From Gemmatimonadota bacterium (lineage in GTDB: Bacteria; Gemmatimonadota; Gemmatimonadetes; Palauibacterales; Palauibacteraceae): 38,058 bases of DNA. The stretch is from NCBI GenBank assembly GCA_029262175.1, contig JAJCZV010000130.1:1-38058 (forward strand). The letters are read 5' to 3'. Below, in pieces: positions 7,054 through 15,541 of this stretch. Each line of letters begins with the position of its first letter. Positions within the stretch are counted from its first letter, which is position 1. A model generated the notes under the pieces. It had not been told where the DNA came from and did not search any database. It saw nothing but the letters and a program-made list of their open reading frames with translations. The translations under genes were made by a program, and so were the position numbers.

Positions 7054-8982
7054 CTACCAAGCGATCCCGTAGTCGTCCCCGTGGTGGCTCGAGCCACCCC
7101 AGAACGTCCCGTGCTCCCAATCAAAGAAGATCGCGTTGATGGGTCCCGAGGTCCGCTCGCCAAACGTCACGTCGTAGCCCATGCCTTCGAGCGCGGACCG
7201 GACCCACGGCGGCGTCGCATCTTGTAGAAGCATCCGACCCGGTCGCGTTTCGTGCGCCCCGAACGAGCCCCTCATTTGGAAGCTGTTCATGTTGGGGGCT
7301 TCCGCCGCTTGCTGAACGTTCATGTCCCACTCGACCACGTTCAGAAAAAACTGGAGAAGGTTTTGGTCTTGACCGTCTCCGCCCTGAACCGCGAACGAGA
7401 GAAACGGTTTTCCATCTTTGAGGGCCATGCCTGGCGTCAGCGTTGCGCGCGGACGCTTGCCCGGCTCCATGACATTGTAGGGGCCGTCCGCCTCGTCAAA
7501 AACAAAACTCTGCGCGCGCTGAGAGAGTCCGATTCCGGTCTCGCCCGCGATGACCGCCGGGATCCATCCGCCCGATGGTGTAATAGAAACGACCCATCCT
7601 TCCTCGTCCGCCGTTTGGATCGACGTCGTACCGAGGTAGAAATCTTCATCGAGTGCCGCGTGCGTCGCATCGTCGAGTCGGCGCACACCGGAGTCGAGCG
7701 AAAGCGCGTCGCCCTGTTCCGTGGTGACGGCTTCGCGTTTTCCCCACGTCTCGAGCAGGTGTAAGAAAGGGTTATCGCCAGCTTGGAACGGGTAGGGGTC
7801 ACCGGGGGCCGCGTAGGGATCGTTCGCCTCCCAATTGATGCCTTCCAGACGGCTCTTTGCGTACTCCTTCGAGAGCAGCCCTTCGATCGGCTCCTCTGGT
7901 GGGAAGTACGGGTCGCCGTAGTAGAAGTCGCGGTCGGCAAACGACAAGTTCATGACTTGATAGAGCGCGTGCAGGTAGCTCGCGCTGTTGTAGCCCATCG
8001 CCTGCACGTCGAGCTGCTCGATCATGTTGAGCGCTTGCAGCATCACTGGGCCCTGAACCCAGGTCGTGAGCTTGTAGACGTCGATGCCTTTGTAGTTGGT
8101 CGAAACCGGCTCTTCGATTCGAACCTGCCAGTTGCGAAGATCATCGAGGGTTATGAGCGAGCCCGCTTCTCGGGCTCCTCGGACAAAGTCCGCTCCGATG
8201 TCGCCTCCGTAGAAGGCGCCGTACGCGGCATGGATGGCGACTTCTCGACTCTGCCCCGCGGCGAGTGCCTGGGCTTCCGCCTCGACCAATCGCTCGAGCG
8301 TCCGCTTGAGTCCGGGCTGCCGAAAGATCTCGCCTTCGCGAGGTCCCGGGTTCTCCGCGTCTTCCGGGTGGGTGAAGTAGACGTCCATCGACGAGGGCCA
8401 CTGTCGAATCTCATCCAACGACCCCTTGATCCTCTCGACGGCATCGGCCTCGATGGCGTAGCCATCGGCCATCTCGATCGCCGGGGCCAACACCTCGGCG
8501 AGGCTCAGCGTGCCCCATTCAGCGAGCATCCGCATGAGACCGCCGGGCGTACCAGGTGTCACGGCCGCGAGCGGTCCGAACTCTGGCGGGAAATCCTCGT
8601 GGCCCTGGGAGGCGTAGTGCTCGGGCGTCGCCCCCGATGGCGCGACGCCAAGCGCGTTCAATCCGATCACTCGCTTCTCACCGGGATGATAAATGAGGGC
8701 CTGCGTTTCGCCGCCCCATGAAAGGACATCCCACATGGTCGAGGTCGCGGCCAACATCGCCGCGGCCGCATCGACCGCGTTCCCGCCCTGGTAGAACATG
8801 CGGGCGCCGGCCGTGGCGCCGAGCGGCTTGCCGGTGATCGCGACCCAGTGGGTGCCGTGAAGCACGGGCTTGGCCGTGCGTTGGGCCTCGGCCGCGCCTG
8901 GGACCAAAAAGAGCGCAGCGGCGAAAAGCACCCGCACGCCTGCGCGATGAGACACGGGGGCGAAGTGCGTGTTCAAGCTCAT
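7054..8982 (-). CDS. Gamma-glutamyltransferase family protein (secreted)
   Basis: 642 residues, N-terminal nucleophile hydrolase of the gamma-glutamyltranspeptidase family, which hydrolyses or transfers gamma-glutamyl groups from glutathione and related amides in the periplasm. Signal peptide about residues 1-34 (ending AEAQ). Family landmarks: GGNAVDAAAAMLA (67-79), VTPGTPGGL (141-149), and the autoprocessing site GTTSIQTADEEG (451-462) with the nucleophile threonine probably T452. Most members have T-T-H here; this one has T-T-S, so substrate handling may differ. The C-terminal half has the GGDGQDQNL segment typical of this branch. GGAGG lies 4 bp before ATG 8982. It is followed immediately by the ZIP gene and preceded by a helicase 75 bp away. 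Confidence 0.93.
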   Translation of the reverse strand: MSLNTHFAPVSHRAGVRVLFAAALFLVPGAAEAQRTAKPVLHGTHWVAITGKPLGATAGARMFYQGGNAVDAAAAMLAATSTMWDVLSWGGETQALIYHPGEKRVIGLNALGVAPSGATPEHYASQGHEDFPPEFGPLAAVTPGTPGGLMRMLAEWGTLSLAEVLAPAIEMADGYAIEADAVERIKGSLDEIRQWPSSMDVYFTHPEDAENPGPREGEIFRQPGLKRTLERLVEAEAQALAAGQSREVAIHAAYGAFYGGDIGADFVRGAREAGSLITLDDLRNWQVRIEEPVSTNYKGIDVYKLTTWVQGPVMLQALNMIEQLDVQAMGYNSASYLHALYQVMNLSFADRDFYYGDPYFPPEEPIEGLLSKEYAKSRLEGINWEANDPYAAPGDPYPFQAGDNPFLHLLETWGKREAVTTEQGDALSLDSGVRRLDDATHAALDEDFYLGTTSIQTADEEGWVVSITPSGGWIPAVIAGETGIGLSQRAQSFVFDEADGPYNVMEPGKRPRATLTPGMALKDGKPFLSFAVQGGDGQDQNLLQFFLNVVEWDMNVQQAAEAPNMNSFQMRGSFGAHETRPGRMLLQDATPPWVRSALEGMGYDVTFGERTSGPINAIFFDWEHGTFWGGSSHHGDDYGIAW

Positions 8983-9057
8983 GAGACCTCCAGGATCAAA
9001 CCGGACTGAGACTGGGAATATGCGCCGCTCGCGATCACTCCCGAAAGCGCGCTCCCG

Positions 9058-10281
9058 TCAGCCGCGGCGACGAATCCCGCGTCGGAGGGCAGAGGCCGGG
9101 CGATCTTCCGTGGTCGGTTCTTCTTCGGGAGGGGGCGGTTCAACCTCGGGCTCGAACCCCGGTACCGCTCGTCGTTCGATGTGGATGCCGAGCAGTCGCT
9201 CGATCGCCCGAATCTCGACCCAGTCGCTCGACGCCATCAACGAAACCGCGTCGCCGGTGTCATCCCCCCGGGCTGTACGTCCCACGCGGTGCACGTAGTC
9301 CCTCGGATCCTCCGGGACATCGAAGTTGACGACATGTCGGATGCCCCGAATATCCAGACCGCGGGCGGCCACGTTGGTGGCCACCAACACGCGAACGCTC
9401 CCGTCCCGGAAACGCTCGAGCGCCTTGTCTCGTTGATCCTGATGCTTGCCACCGTGCAGTCCGGCCACCGACACGTCTCGACCTTTCAAAAAGTCGGACA
9501 GGTACGTCGCCGTGTCGCGTGTGCGGGTAAACACGAGCACCTGACTATCGGGCCATTCACCAAGCAGGTGGTGGAGCAGCTCGTGCTTTCGCGACCAGTC
9601 CACGGGGTGCAGGACCTGTCGGATCCCCTCCGCCGCCGACTCGAAGCCGATCCGAACTTCCACCGGGTCGGTCATCAGTTCGTGCGCGAGCCACGTGACG
9701 CCGTTTGGCATCGTGGCCGAAAACAAGAGCGTCTGCCGAGACGAAGGCGTGGCGGCGACGATCTCTTTGACGTCGTCGATAAACCCCATGTCGAGCATGC
9801 GGTCCGCTTCATCGAGAATCAGGACCTGGATCTTCGCCAGGGAGACGTTGCCCCGTTTGACGTGATCGAGCAGTCGCCCGGGCGTCGCCACCAGCACGTC
9901 GCAGCCAAACTTGAGCTCTTCGCGCTCGGGCCCGAGCGGCGTACCGCCGTGGATCACGACCGATTCGATCGAGGAAGACGCACCGTACGTCGTGACCGCT
10001 CGTCCGATCTGCTGCGCGAGCTCGCGCGTCGGCGTCACGACCAGCCCGCGCGGCGCCTGCGAATGCGGGAGCAAGCTGAGTCGTTGGACCATGGGAAGCG
10101 TGAACGCAGCGGTTTTCCCGGTACCGGTCTGCGCCATCCCCAGCACATCGCGTCCGGCAAGCACGGCGGGGATCGCTTCTTTTTGGATCTGGGTCGGCTC
10201 GGTGTAGCCCGCCCGTTCGACCGCCTCTACGAGCGAAGCATCCAGCCCGAGCTCCGCAAAGGGGTGCCGCTCATCAGTCAC
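9058..10281 (-). CDS. DEAD-box ATP-dependent RNA helicase (RhlE-like)
   Basis: 407 residues with all DEAD-box motifs in order: Q motif (YTEPTQIQ, 26-33), motif I AQTGTGKT (50-57), PTRELAQQ, LDEADRM, SAT, ARGLDI and HRVGRTAR. It unwinds short RNA duplexes using ATP, with likely roles in ribosome assembly or RNA decay. The C-terminus is a short acidic/proline tail followed by a basic patch (RRGIRRRG), shorter than the RNA-binding tails of RhlB/CsdA, which fits RhlE. The start is GTG 10281 with AAGGA about 10 bp upstream. It diverges from the M1 peptidase gene. Confidence 0.95.
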   Translation of the reverse strand: MTDERHPFAELGLDASLVEAVERAGYTEPTQIQKEAIPAVLAGRDVLGMAQTGTGKTAAFTLPMVQRLSLLPHSQAPRGLVVTPTRELAQQIGRAVTTYGASSSIESVVIHGGTPLGPEREELKFGCDVLVATPGRLLDHVKRGNVSLAKIQVLILDEADRMLDMGFIDDVKEIVAATPSSRQTLLFSATMPNGVTWLAHELMTDPVEVRIGFESAAEGIRQVLHPVDWSRKHELLHHLLGEWPDSQVLVFTRTRDTATYLSDFLKGRDVSVAGLHGGKHQDQRDKALERFRDGSVRVLVATNVAARGLDIRGIRHVVNFDVPEDPRDYVHRVGRTARGDDTGDAVSLMASSDWVEIRAIERLLGIHIERRAVPGFEPEVEPPPPEEEPTTEDRPASALRRGIRRRG

Positions 10282-10393
10282 GAGCGTAGAGTCCTTTGCT
10301 GCGGGTCGTCGGTGCGAGATCCGGTATAGGTCATGAGAATGTCAGGAGCGGATAGGATGCTTAGAGGCCGTTTCGTAGCGGATTTCTGCGTGT

Positions 10394-10411
10394 ACCGGAC
10401 AGTGATCCGGT
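10394..10411. promoter_or_regulatory. Palindrome upstream of M1 peptidase
   Basis: Perfect inverted repeat ACCGGA-CAGTGA-TCCGGT, ending 23 bp before the preferred ATG at 10435. It could be an operator or a 5' hairpin. The upstream candidate start codons at 10333-10357 would place it inside coding sequence, which argues for the shorter protein. Confidence 0.4.
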
Positions 10412-10434
10412 CAAACACCAAGTCGCACGGTGCG

Positions 10435-12168
10435 ATGCGGCAAGCTGAGCCGCAAGCCGCCGCGCTCTTTGGCCTCTGCCTGGCCTGGCTCGTTACCGGG
10501 TGTGCGAGCGCCGGTCCGGACGCCCCCCGACCGACCCCGATCCCCTCGCAAAGGGTCACCTTGGACGGCTCGACGGTGCTGCCCGAGCCGGGTGTGGAGC
10601 TTCGCGCGGCCAACGATCGACTCGGCTTCGATGTACACCACTACGATCTCGCCATCGACCTCTCCGACCCCGCCTCTGGCGAGTTCGAGGCGGTGGCAAC
10701 GATCCGCGGCGACGTGGCGGCTGGCGCCGATCACATCTCGCTCGACTTCGCAGGTCTCGACATTCGATCCATCGAAGTAGATGGAGCCGCAGTCGCCTTC
10801 CAGCGCATCGGCGGGGTCTTGACCATCGGCCCGTTCGAACCCGCGGCACGGTCCCGCGAGTTTCGCGTCGCGTACGGCGGCGCCCCAAAAGACGGACTCT
10901 TTTTTGGCGAGGATAGAAACGGAGATCCGGCGGTGTTCGCGGACAACTGGCCCAATCGAGCGCGATGGTGGTTCCCATCGAACGATCACCCGACCGACAA
11001 GGCGACCGTACGGTTCGCGGTCACGGTCCCGGAGACCTACCAGGTGATCGCGAACGGCGCCCTCGAAGGGACGCGGGCCGCCGGTGCAGGGCGGCAGACG
11101 TGGATCTGGAACACCGACCCGGCCGTGCCCATCCCCTCCTACACCATCGTCATCGGCGTCGCGCGCTTCGAGCAGAGGGATCTCGGGTCGGCTGGTTGCG
11201 ACCTCGCGCCCGCCGCCCCGCGCAGTGCATGCGCGGCGGTGTCGGTGTGGGCCCTCTCGGGGGACGGTGACTACGGTGCCCAGCAGTTTGTTCGCGCGCC
11301 GGACATGTTGGACTACTACGCCGAACTGGTCGGCCCCTACCCCTATGAAAAACTCGCGCACGTCGAGTCCTCGACGCGCTTTGGCGGGATGGAAAACGCG
11401 AGCGCGATCTTCTACGGACGTGGCGGCTGGGAAGCGCGCCGCATGGGCGAAGGCGTCATCGCCCACGAGACCGCACACCAGTGGTTCGGTGACGCCGTGA
11501 GCCCAGCCTCTTGGTATCACCTGTGGGTCAGCGAGGGATTCGCGAGCTATTTTGGTCCGCTCTACTTCGAGGCTCGCGACGGGGTCGAGAGCTTCCGGTC
11601 CATGATGGCGAGTAGCCGGCAGACCGCGCTCAACTCCGACGTCGTCGGTCAGGCGATCGTCGACTCGTCGACCAACCAGCTTTACGACCTTCTCAACCGC
11701 AACAACTACCAGAAGGGCTCCTGGGTCCTTCACATGCTACGGCGAAGAGTGGGCGACGAGGACTTCTTTGCGGGAATCCGCGATTACTATCGGCAGCACC
11801 TACACGGCGATGCCGATACCGAAGATGTCCGTGCCGCGCTCGAGCAGACTTCGGGACAGAACTTGGAAGACTTCTTCAACCAGTGGGTCTACGGACCGGG
11901 GCACCCCCAGCTCGAGATCGAGTCGCGCGCGGAGGGATCAGAGCTCGTCGTCTCGGTCACACAGGTGCAAGCGACCGACTGGCCCACATTCAAGTTCGAT
12001 TTCGAGATCGCCATTCAAGGCGGCCGACGCGATGGCGAGCGGGAGACGATTCAAATGTCCTCGCGCGCCGAGACGGTACGAATCGCAAACGCGGCCGACG
12101 CGACGGGCCTCAGCTTCGATCCGGATGTGAACGTGCTGGCGAAGACGGAGCTCCGACACCGGCCTTAG
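10435..12168 (+). CDS. M1-family aminopeptidase, lipoprotein
   Basis: Zinc metallopeptidase of the M1 (aminopeptidase N) family. From ATG 10435 it is 577 residues and starts with a clean lipoprotein signal (LFGLCLAWLVTGC, lipid-anchored Cys23). Motifs: the GMEN exopeptidase motif (318-321), HETAH (344-348) and the third zinc ligand E367, giving HExxH-x18-E. It is shorter than PepN (about 870) and lacks the large C-terminal helical domain, like other small secreted M1 enzymes. Likely role: trimming peptides in the periplasm or at the outer membrane. The frame runs to 10333, but that extension would bury the signal peptide behind 34 polar residues. Confidence 0.95.
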   Translation: MRQAEPQAAALFGLCLAWLVTGCASAGPDAPRPTPIPSQRVTLDGSTVLPEPGVELRAANDRLGFDVHHYDLAIDLSDPASGEFEAVATIRGDVAAGADHISLDFAGLDIRSIEVDGAAVAFQRIGGVLTIGPFEPAARSREFRVAYGGAPKDGLFFGEDRNGDPAVFADNWPNRARWWFPSNDHPTDKATVRFAVTVPETYQVIANGALEGTRAAGAGRQTWIWNTDPAVPIPSYTIVIGVARFEQRDLGSAGCDLAPAAPRSACAAVSVWALSGDGDYGAQQFVRAPDMLDYYAELVGPYPYEKLAHVESSTRFGGMENASAIFYGRGGWEARRMGEGVIAHETAHQWFGDAVSPASWYHLWVSEGFASYFGPLYFEARDGVESFRSMMASSRQTALNSDVVGQAIVDSSTNQLYDLLNRNNYQKGSWVLHMLRRRVGDEDFFAGIRDYYRQHLHGDADTEDVRAALEQTSGQNLEDFFNQWVYGPGHPQLEIESRAEGSELVVSVTQVQATDWPTFKFDFEIAIQGGRRDGERETIQMSSRAETVRIANAADATGLSFDPDVNVLAKTELRHRP

Positions 12169-12190
12169 CCGTCGCCGCGACCGACGGGCG

Positions 12191-13501
12191 TCAGGACAAC
12201 TCGACATCGCAAGCCAGCAGATCGTCATGTGTCTCGCCGCGCACGACCAGGCGCGGCGCGCCGTCGCGAACAAACACAACCGGAGCGCGACCCACTCCGT
12301 TGTAGCGGCTAGACATCGCGTAGACATACGCACCGGTCACCGGCAGAACGATCAAGTCCCCGCGGTCGGTCTCTGCCGGAAGCAATACGGAAGGAGCGAT
12401 CACATCGCCGGATTCGCAATGACGTCCGACCACACGAAACGGCGTGTCGTGCTTCGCGTGCGCTCGTGACCCGTTGAGAATCTCGTACCTGGCGTCGTAG
12501 AGCGAGGGTCGCGGGTTGTCGGAAAGCCCGCCGTCCACCGCCAGGACCTGGCCCAGCCCGGGAAGGGTCTTGCGCGCTTGCACGCGGTATAGCGTCACTC
12601 CGCCGTTCGCGATGACCGATCTCCCCGGTTCGACCAGGATGCGGTACGCGCCAAGACGTTCGCTCGCGCGAGCCTCGCCTAGCCCCTCCACAATGGCCTC
12701 CGCATACTCGCGCGCTTCGGGCGCTTGGTCTTCAGCCAGATATGGGACCGCGAGGCCGCCCCCCACATCGAGTTCAACGGTCTCTGCGAATCGGTCTCGA
12801 AGGGGGGCCACGAATTCGACCAGGGCTTCGCCTGCACGGCGAAAAACGCGCAGGTCGCGGATCTGACTCCCCGCGTGAATATGTACGCCACCCAGCGTTA
12901 GACCCTCGGCCGCCGACACTCTTCTCGCGGCTTCGCTTGCCGTCTCCGGCTCCATGCCGAAGTGCGCCGTGGGGCCGACCGTAGTGACCTTCGCGTGTGT
13001 CTCTGGTGCAAGATCGATGTTGAGACGGAGAAGGACTCGCATCGGTCGGTCCGCTCGTCCGAAGCGTCGATTCTGTTCTACCAACAGATCGATCTCCTGG
13101 AGATGATCGACAACGACGCGACCTACCCCTAGACGAACGGCTTGCGCGAGTTCCTCGTCCGTCTTTGCGTTCCCGTGCATGACGATGCGACTCGCGTCGA
13201 GACCGGCCCGATGCGCGAGTTCGAGTTCGCCCGCCGAAACCGCATCGATGAGCCAGCCCTCGCGGTCGAGCAACTGCACGAGGGCCCCGCACAGAAACGC
13301 CTTTCCAGCGTAGACCAAACCGGCCTCTGGTCCAAAGGCTTCGCGAAAGCCGCGCAGACGGGATTCGACATGACGTTCGTCGATGATGTACAGCGGCGTA
13401 CCGAAACGGTCGGCCAACTGCGAGAGAGGGACGCCGCCGATCGAGATGCCCTGGGCGTCGCACCAGGTAGCAGGAAGAACGTGTTTCAACGCGTGTGTCA
13501 C
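12191..13501 (-). CDS. lysA: Diaminopimelate decarboxylase
   Basis: 436 residues, PLP enzyme of the alanine-racemase fold that decarboxylates meso-DAP to L-lysine, the last step of lysine synthesis. PLP lysine K67 in YAGKAF; HIHAGSQI; the phosphate-binding glycine-rich segment ELDVGGGLAVPY; EPGRSVIANGG; CESGDVI with the active-site cysteine; and GAYVYAMSSRYNG near the end. The start is GTG 13501, only 5 bp after the nhaC-type transporter stop, so the two are coupled. It converges with the M1 peptidase gene (22-bp gap). Confidence 0.97.
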   Translation of the reverse strand: MTHALKHVLPATWCDAQGISIGGVPLSQLADRFGTPLYIIDERHVESRLRGFREAFGPEAGLVYAGKAFLCGALVQLLDREGWLIDAVSAGELELAHRAGLDASRIVMHGNAKTDEELAQAVRLGVGRVVVDHLQEIDLLVEQNRRFGRADRPMRVLLRLNIDLAPETHAKVTTVGPTAHFGMEPETASEAARRVSAAEGLTLGGVHIHAGSQIRDLRVFRRAGEALVEFVAPLRDRFAETVELDVGGGLAVPYLAEDQAPEAREYAEAIVEGLGEARASERLGAYRILVEPGRSVIANGGVTLYRVQARKTLPGLGQVLAVDGGLSDNPRPSLYDARYEILNGSRAHAKHDTPFRVVGRHCESGDVIAPSVLLPAETDRGDLIVLPVTGAYVYAMSSRYNGVGRAPVVFVRDGAPRLVVRGETHDDLLACDVELS

Positions 13502-13506
13502 AGCGA

Positions 13507-14934
13507 CTAGACCACGGCACCCATGATGGCGAACCCGATCGCCGCGACGCTTCCGGCGATGAGCGCGTAGGGAAGCTGCGTACGCACATGCTCGATGTGA
13601 TCGGTCGCCGACGCGAGCGACGCAATAATCGTCGTGTCGCTGATCGGACTGCAGTGGTCACCGAAGATCCCGCCGGACAATACGGCGGCCACAAACGGGG
13701 CCGGAGGGACGCCGAGCGCGTTGGACAACGGGATGGCGACCGCGAGCATGATCGCGAACGTACCCCAACTACTTCCCGTCGCGAAACCGATCCCGCCCGT
13801 CACGAGAAAAACGAGCGGGAGGAGCGCAAACAATGGAACGGCATCGCCGACGGCGCCGGCCACATACAGCCCGGTGCCCAACGAGCGTGTCACGGCTCCG
13901 AGCGCCAAAGCCAGCCACAAGACCACCGCCATCCCCGTGAGCGCCCCCGCCCCTTTGAGCCCCACGCGACTGAGCGCATCGATATCGAGCGAGCGATCGA
14001 TCAGCGAAAGGATCCAGGCGACGCCGATCCCGAGCATGACCGCCCAGAGTACGCTCGTCGATCCCGAACCCTCGGCGAGGTTGCCGTTCCCGGTGATCCA
14101 CATGAAGACCGGCATGGAAACGACCATCAGCGCGATCGGTAAAAGCATGTTGCGCGGTTTCAGCACGACATCGTCCGCGGGGGGCGGCGCGATCTCCTCG
14201 GGGTCGGCAAGCGCCACAGAGTGCGCCCACTGAAGCTCTCCACCCTTTGTCCGCTGCTCGGCCTTCTTCATCGGTCCGATGTTCCAACCGAAGAACGCGG
14301 TGAGACCGGCCAGGACGAGGGCGGTGATCGCGTAGAGATTCAATGGAATCGCGATCAAGAACGTTCCGAGCGGATTGGCGATGCCTTGCTCGGCCAAGAT
14401 CCCGAGAATCAGGGCGCCCCACGCGTTGAACGGAATAAGGATACAGACCGGTGCCGACGTGGAGTCGACGATGTACGCGAGCTTTTCGCGTGAAATCTTG
14501 AAGCGATCGAACAGCGGCCGACTAATCGACCCCGCGACGAGAATCGTGAGGTTCGACTCGATGAAAATGACGATCCCGATGACCCAAGCCATGATCTGGG
14601 CGCGCCGGGCGTTCGTGACCCACCGCGCATCTTCGATCCATTTTACGAAGCCCCGCATGCCCCCGTTCGCCTCTACCGTCGCGATCAGAGCGCCGATCAA
14701 GAACGTGAAGACGATCACCTTCGCGTTGCCCGCATCGGTCAGCACTTCAATGGTGCCTTCGATCGCGTCGGCCGCACCCACGAGAGGATTCCAGCCAGCC
14801 ATGATCATGAAGCCAAGCCAAATCCCGGCCGCGAGCGACAGGAACACCTGTCGAGTGTAGATCGCCAGGCCGATGGCCAGCAGCGGTGGAAGCAGCGACA
14901 AGAATCCGTACGAAGCGAGTTCCTGGACGGCCAT
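13507..14934 (-). CDS. NhaC-family antiporter, possible lysine transporter
   Basis: 475 residues, about 12 membrane helices. The family signature SGGIFGDHCSPISDTTIIAS is near residue 420, with GSSWGTFAIM upstream, as in NhaC/MleN Na+/H+ antiporters. Family members exchange cations or carboxylates, and some NhaC relatives have been predicted from lysine-riboswitch regulons to carry lysine (LysW type). The direct coupling to lysA makes lysine or DAP transport a reasonable inference, but nothing in the sequence fixes the substrate. A hydrophilic cytoplasmic loop (about residues 225-265, with EEIAPPPADD) separates the two helix bundles. It starts 20 bp after mpg. Confidence 0.9.
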   Translation of the reverse strand: MAVQELASYGFLSLLPPLLAIGLAIYTRQVFLSLAAGIWLGFMIMAGWNPLVGAADAIEGTIEVLTDAGNAKVIVFTFLIGALIATVEANGGMRGFVKWIEDARWVTNARRAQIMAWVIGIVIFIESNLTILVAGSISRPLFDRFKISREKLAYIVDSTSAPVCILIPFNAWGALILGILAEQGIANPLGTFLIAIPLNLYAITALVLAGLTAFFGWNIGPMKKAEQRTKGGELQWAHSVALADPEEIAPPPADDVVLKPRNMLLPIALMVVSMPVFMWITGNGNLAEGSGSTSVLWAVMLGIGVAWILSLIDRSLDIDALSRVGLKGAGALTGMAVVLWLALALGAVTRSLGTGLYVAGAVGDAVPLFALLPLVFLVTGGIGFATGSSWGTFAIMLAVAIPLSNALGVPPAPFVAAVLSGGIFGDHCSPISDTTIIASLASATDHIEHVRTQLPYALIAGSVAAIGFAIMGAVV

Positions 14935-14954
14935 GTCAGCGGGCTCCTATTACG

Positions 14955-15485
14955 TTATCGCTTCGAGATCCAGCGACTTCTGCGGTCATAGAATCGCAGG
15001 GGCCGATCCGCGTCACGGCTGATTCCGATTCGCGTGGTAATCTCCGTCGATGCATCGGGGACGGGCTCCCCGCTCAGGAAGGCCAGCGGCTCACGATCCA
15101 GAGGATGTCCGAGCAGCTCTGGCCCGACCCCCAGAGCCTGTGTGAGCCGGGCCGGCCCGTTCGTGAGTTCGGCGCGCCCGCGGCGACGCTCCATGACGTC
15201 GACCCCCTCGATCGGTTCCAGCGCCCGGACCAGCACGCCGGCCGGAAACCCTTCCGGGCCAGTGACCGCATTGAGGAGCCAGTGGATCCCGTAGTTCATG
15301 TGTACGTATGCGAGGCCGGGCGGGCCGAACAACGCCTCGTTGCGCGCCGTGCGACCGACGCGCGCGGCCGCATGACAGGCTTCGTCCTCCGGACCTATGT
15401 ACGCTTCGGTTTCCACGATCGTGCCCGAGGCGCGCTCGCGTCCGCAGTCCGACCGGACGACACAGCCGAGAAGATCTCGAGCCAC
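14955..15485 (-). CDS. mpg: 3-methyladenine DNA glycosylase (AAG/MPG family)
   Basis: Removes alkylated purines from DNA as the first step of base-excision repair. The catalytic general base lies in VETEAYIG (E27, Y29 from the GTG), with the nearby histidine of DEACHAA, MNYGIHW (intercalating/active-site strand), RALEPIEG and LTNGPARL, all family landmarks. 176 residues from GTG 15485 is slightly short: the conserved start FFARPADEVARDLLG is encoded upstream in the same frame, yet no ATG, GTG or TTG occurs between the in-frame TGA (about 15627) and 15485. The gene therefore either starts at GTG 15485 and loses part of helix 1, uses a non-canonical start such as ATC, or is reached from the upstream frame. 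The NYN gene stop at 15542 is 56 bp away. Confidence 0.93.
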   Translation of the reverse strand: MARDLLGCVVRSDCGRERASGTIVETEAYIGPEDEACHAAARVGRTARNEALFGPPGLAYVHMNYGIHWLLNAVTGPEGFPAGVLVRALEPIEGVDVMERRRGRAELTNGPARLTQALGVGPELLGHPLDREPLAFLSGEPVPDASTEITTRIGISRDADRPLRFYDRRSRWISKR

Positions 15486-15541
15486 TTCATCGGCAGGGCG
15501 GGCAAAGAACGCGGCCGAAAGCGGCTCCCCGTGGGTGGCCG

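Noticed and set aside
10411..11733. 440-residue open frame opposite the M1 peptidase
   Set aside because: Antisense shadow of a gene with complete zinc and GMEN motifs.
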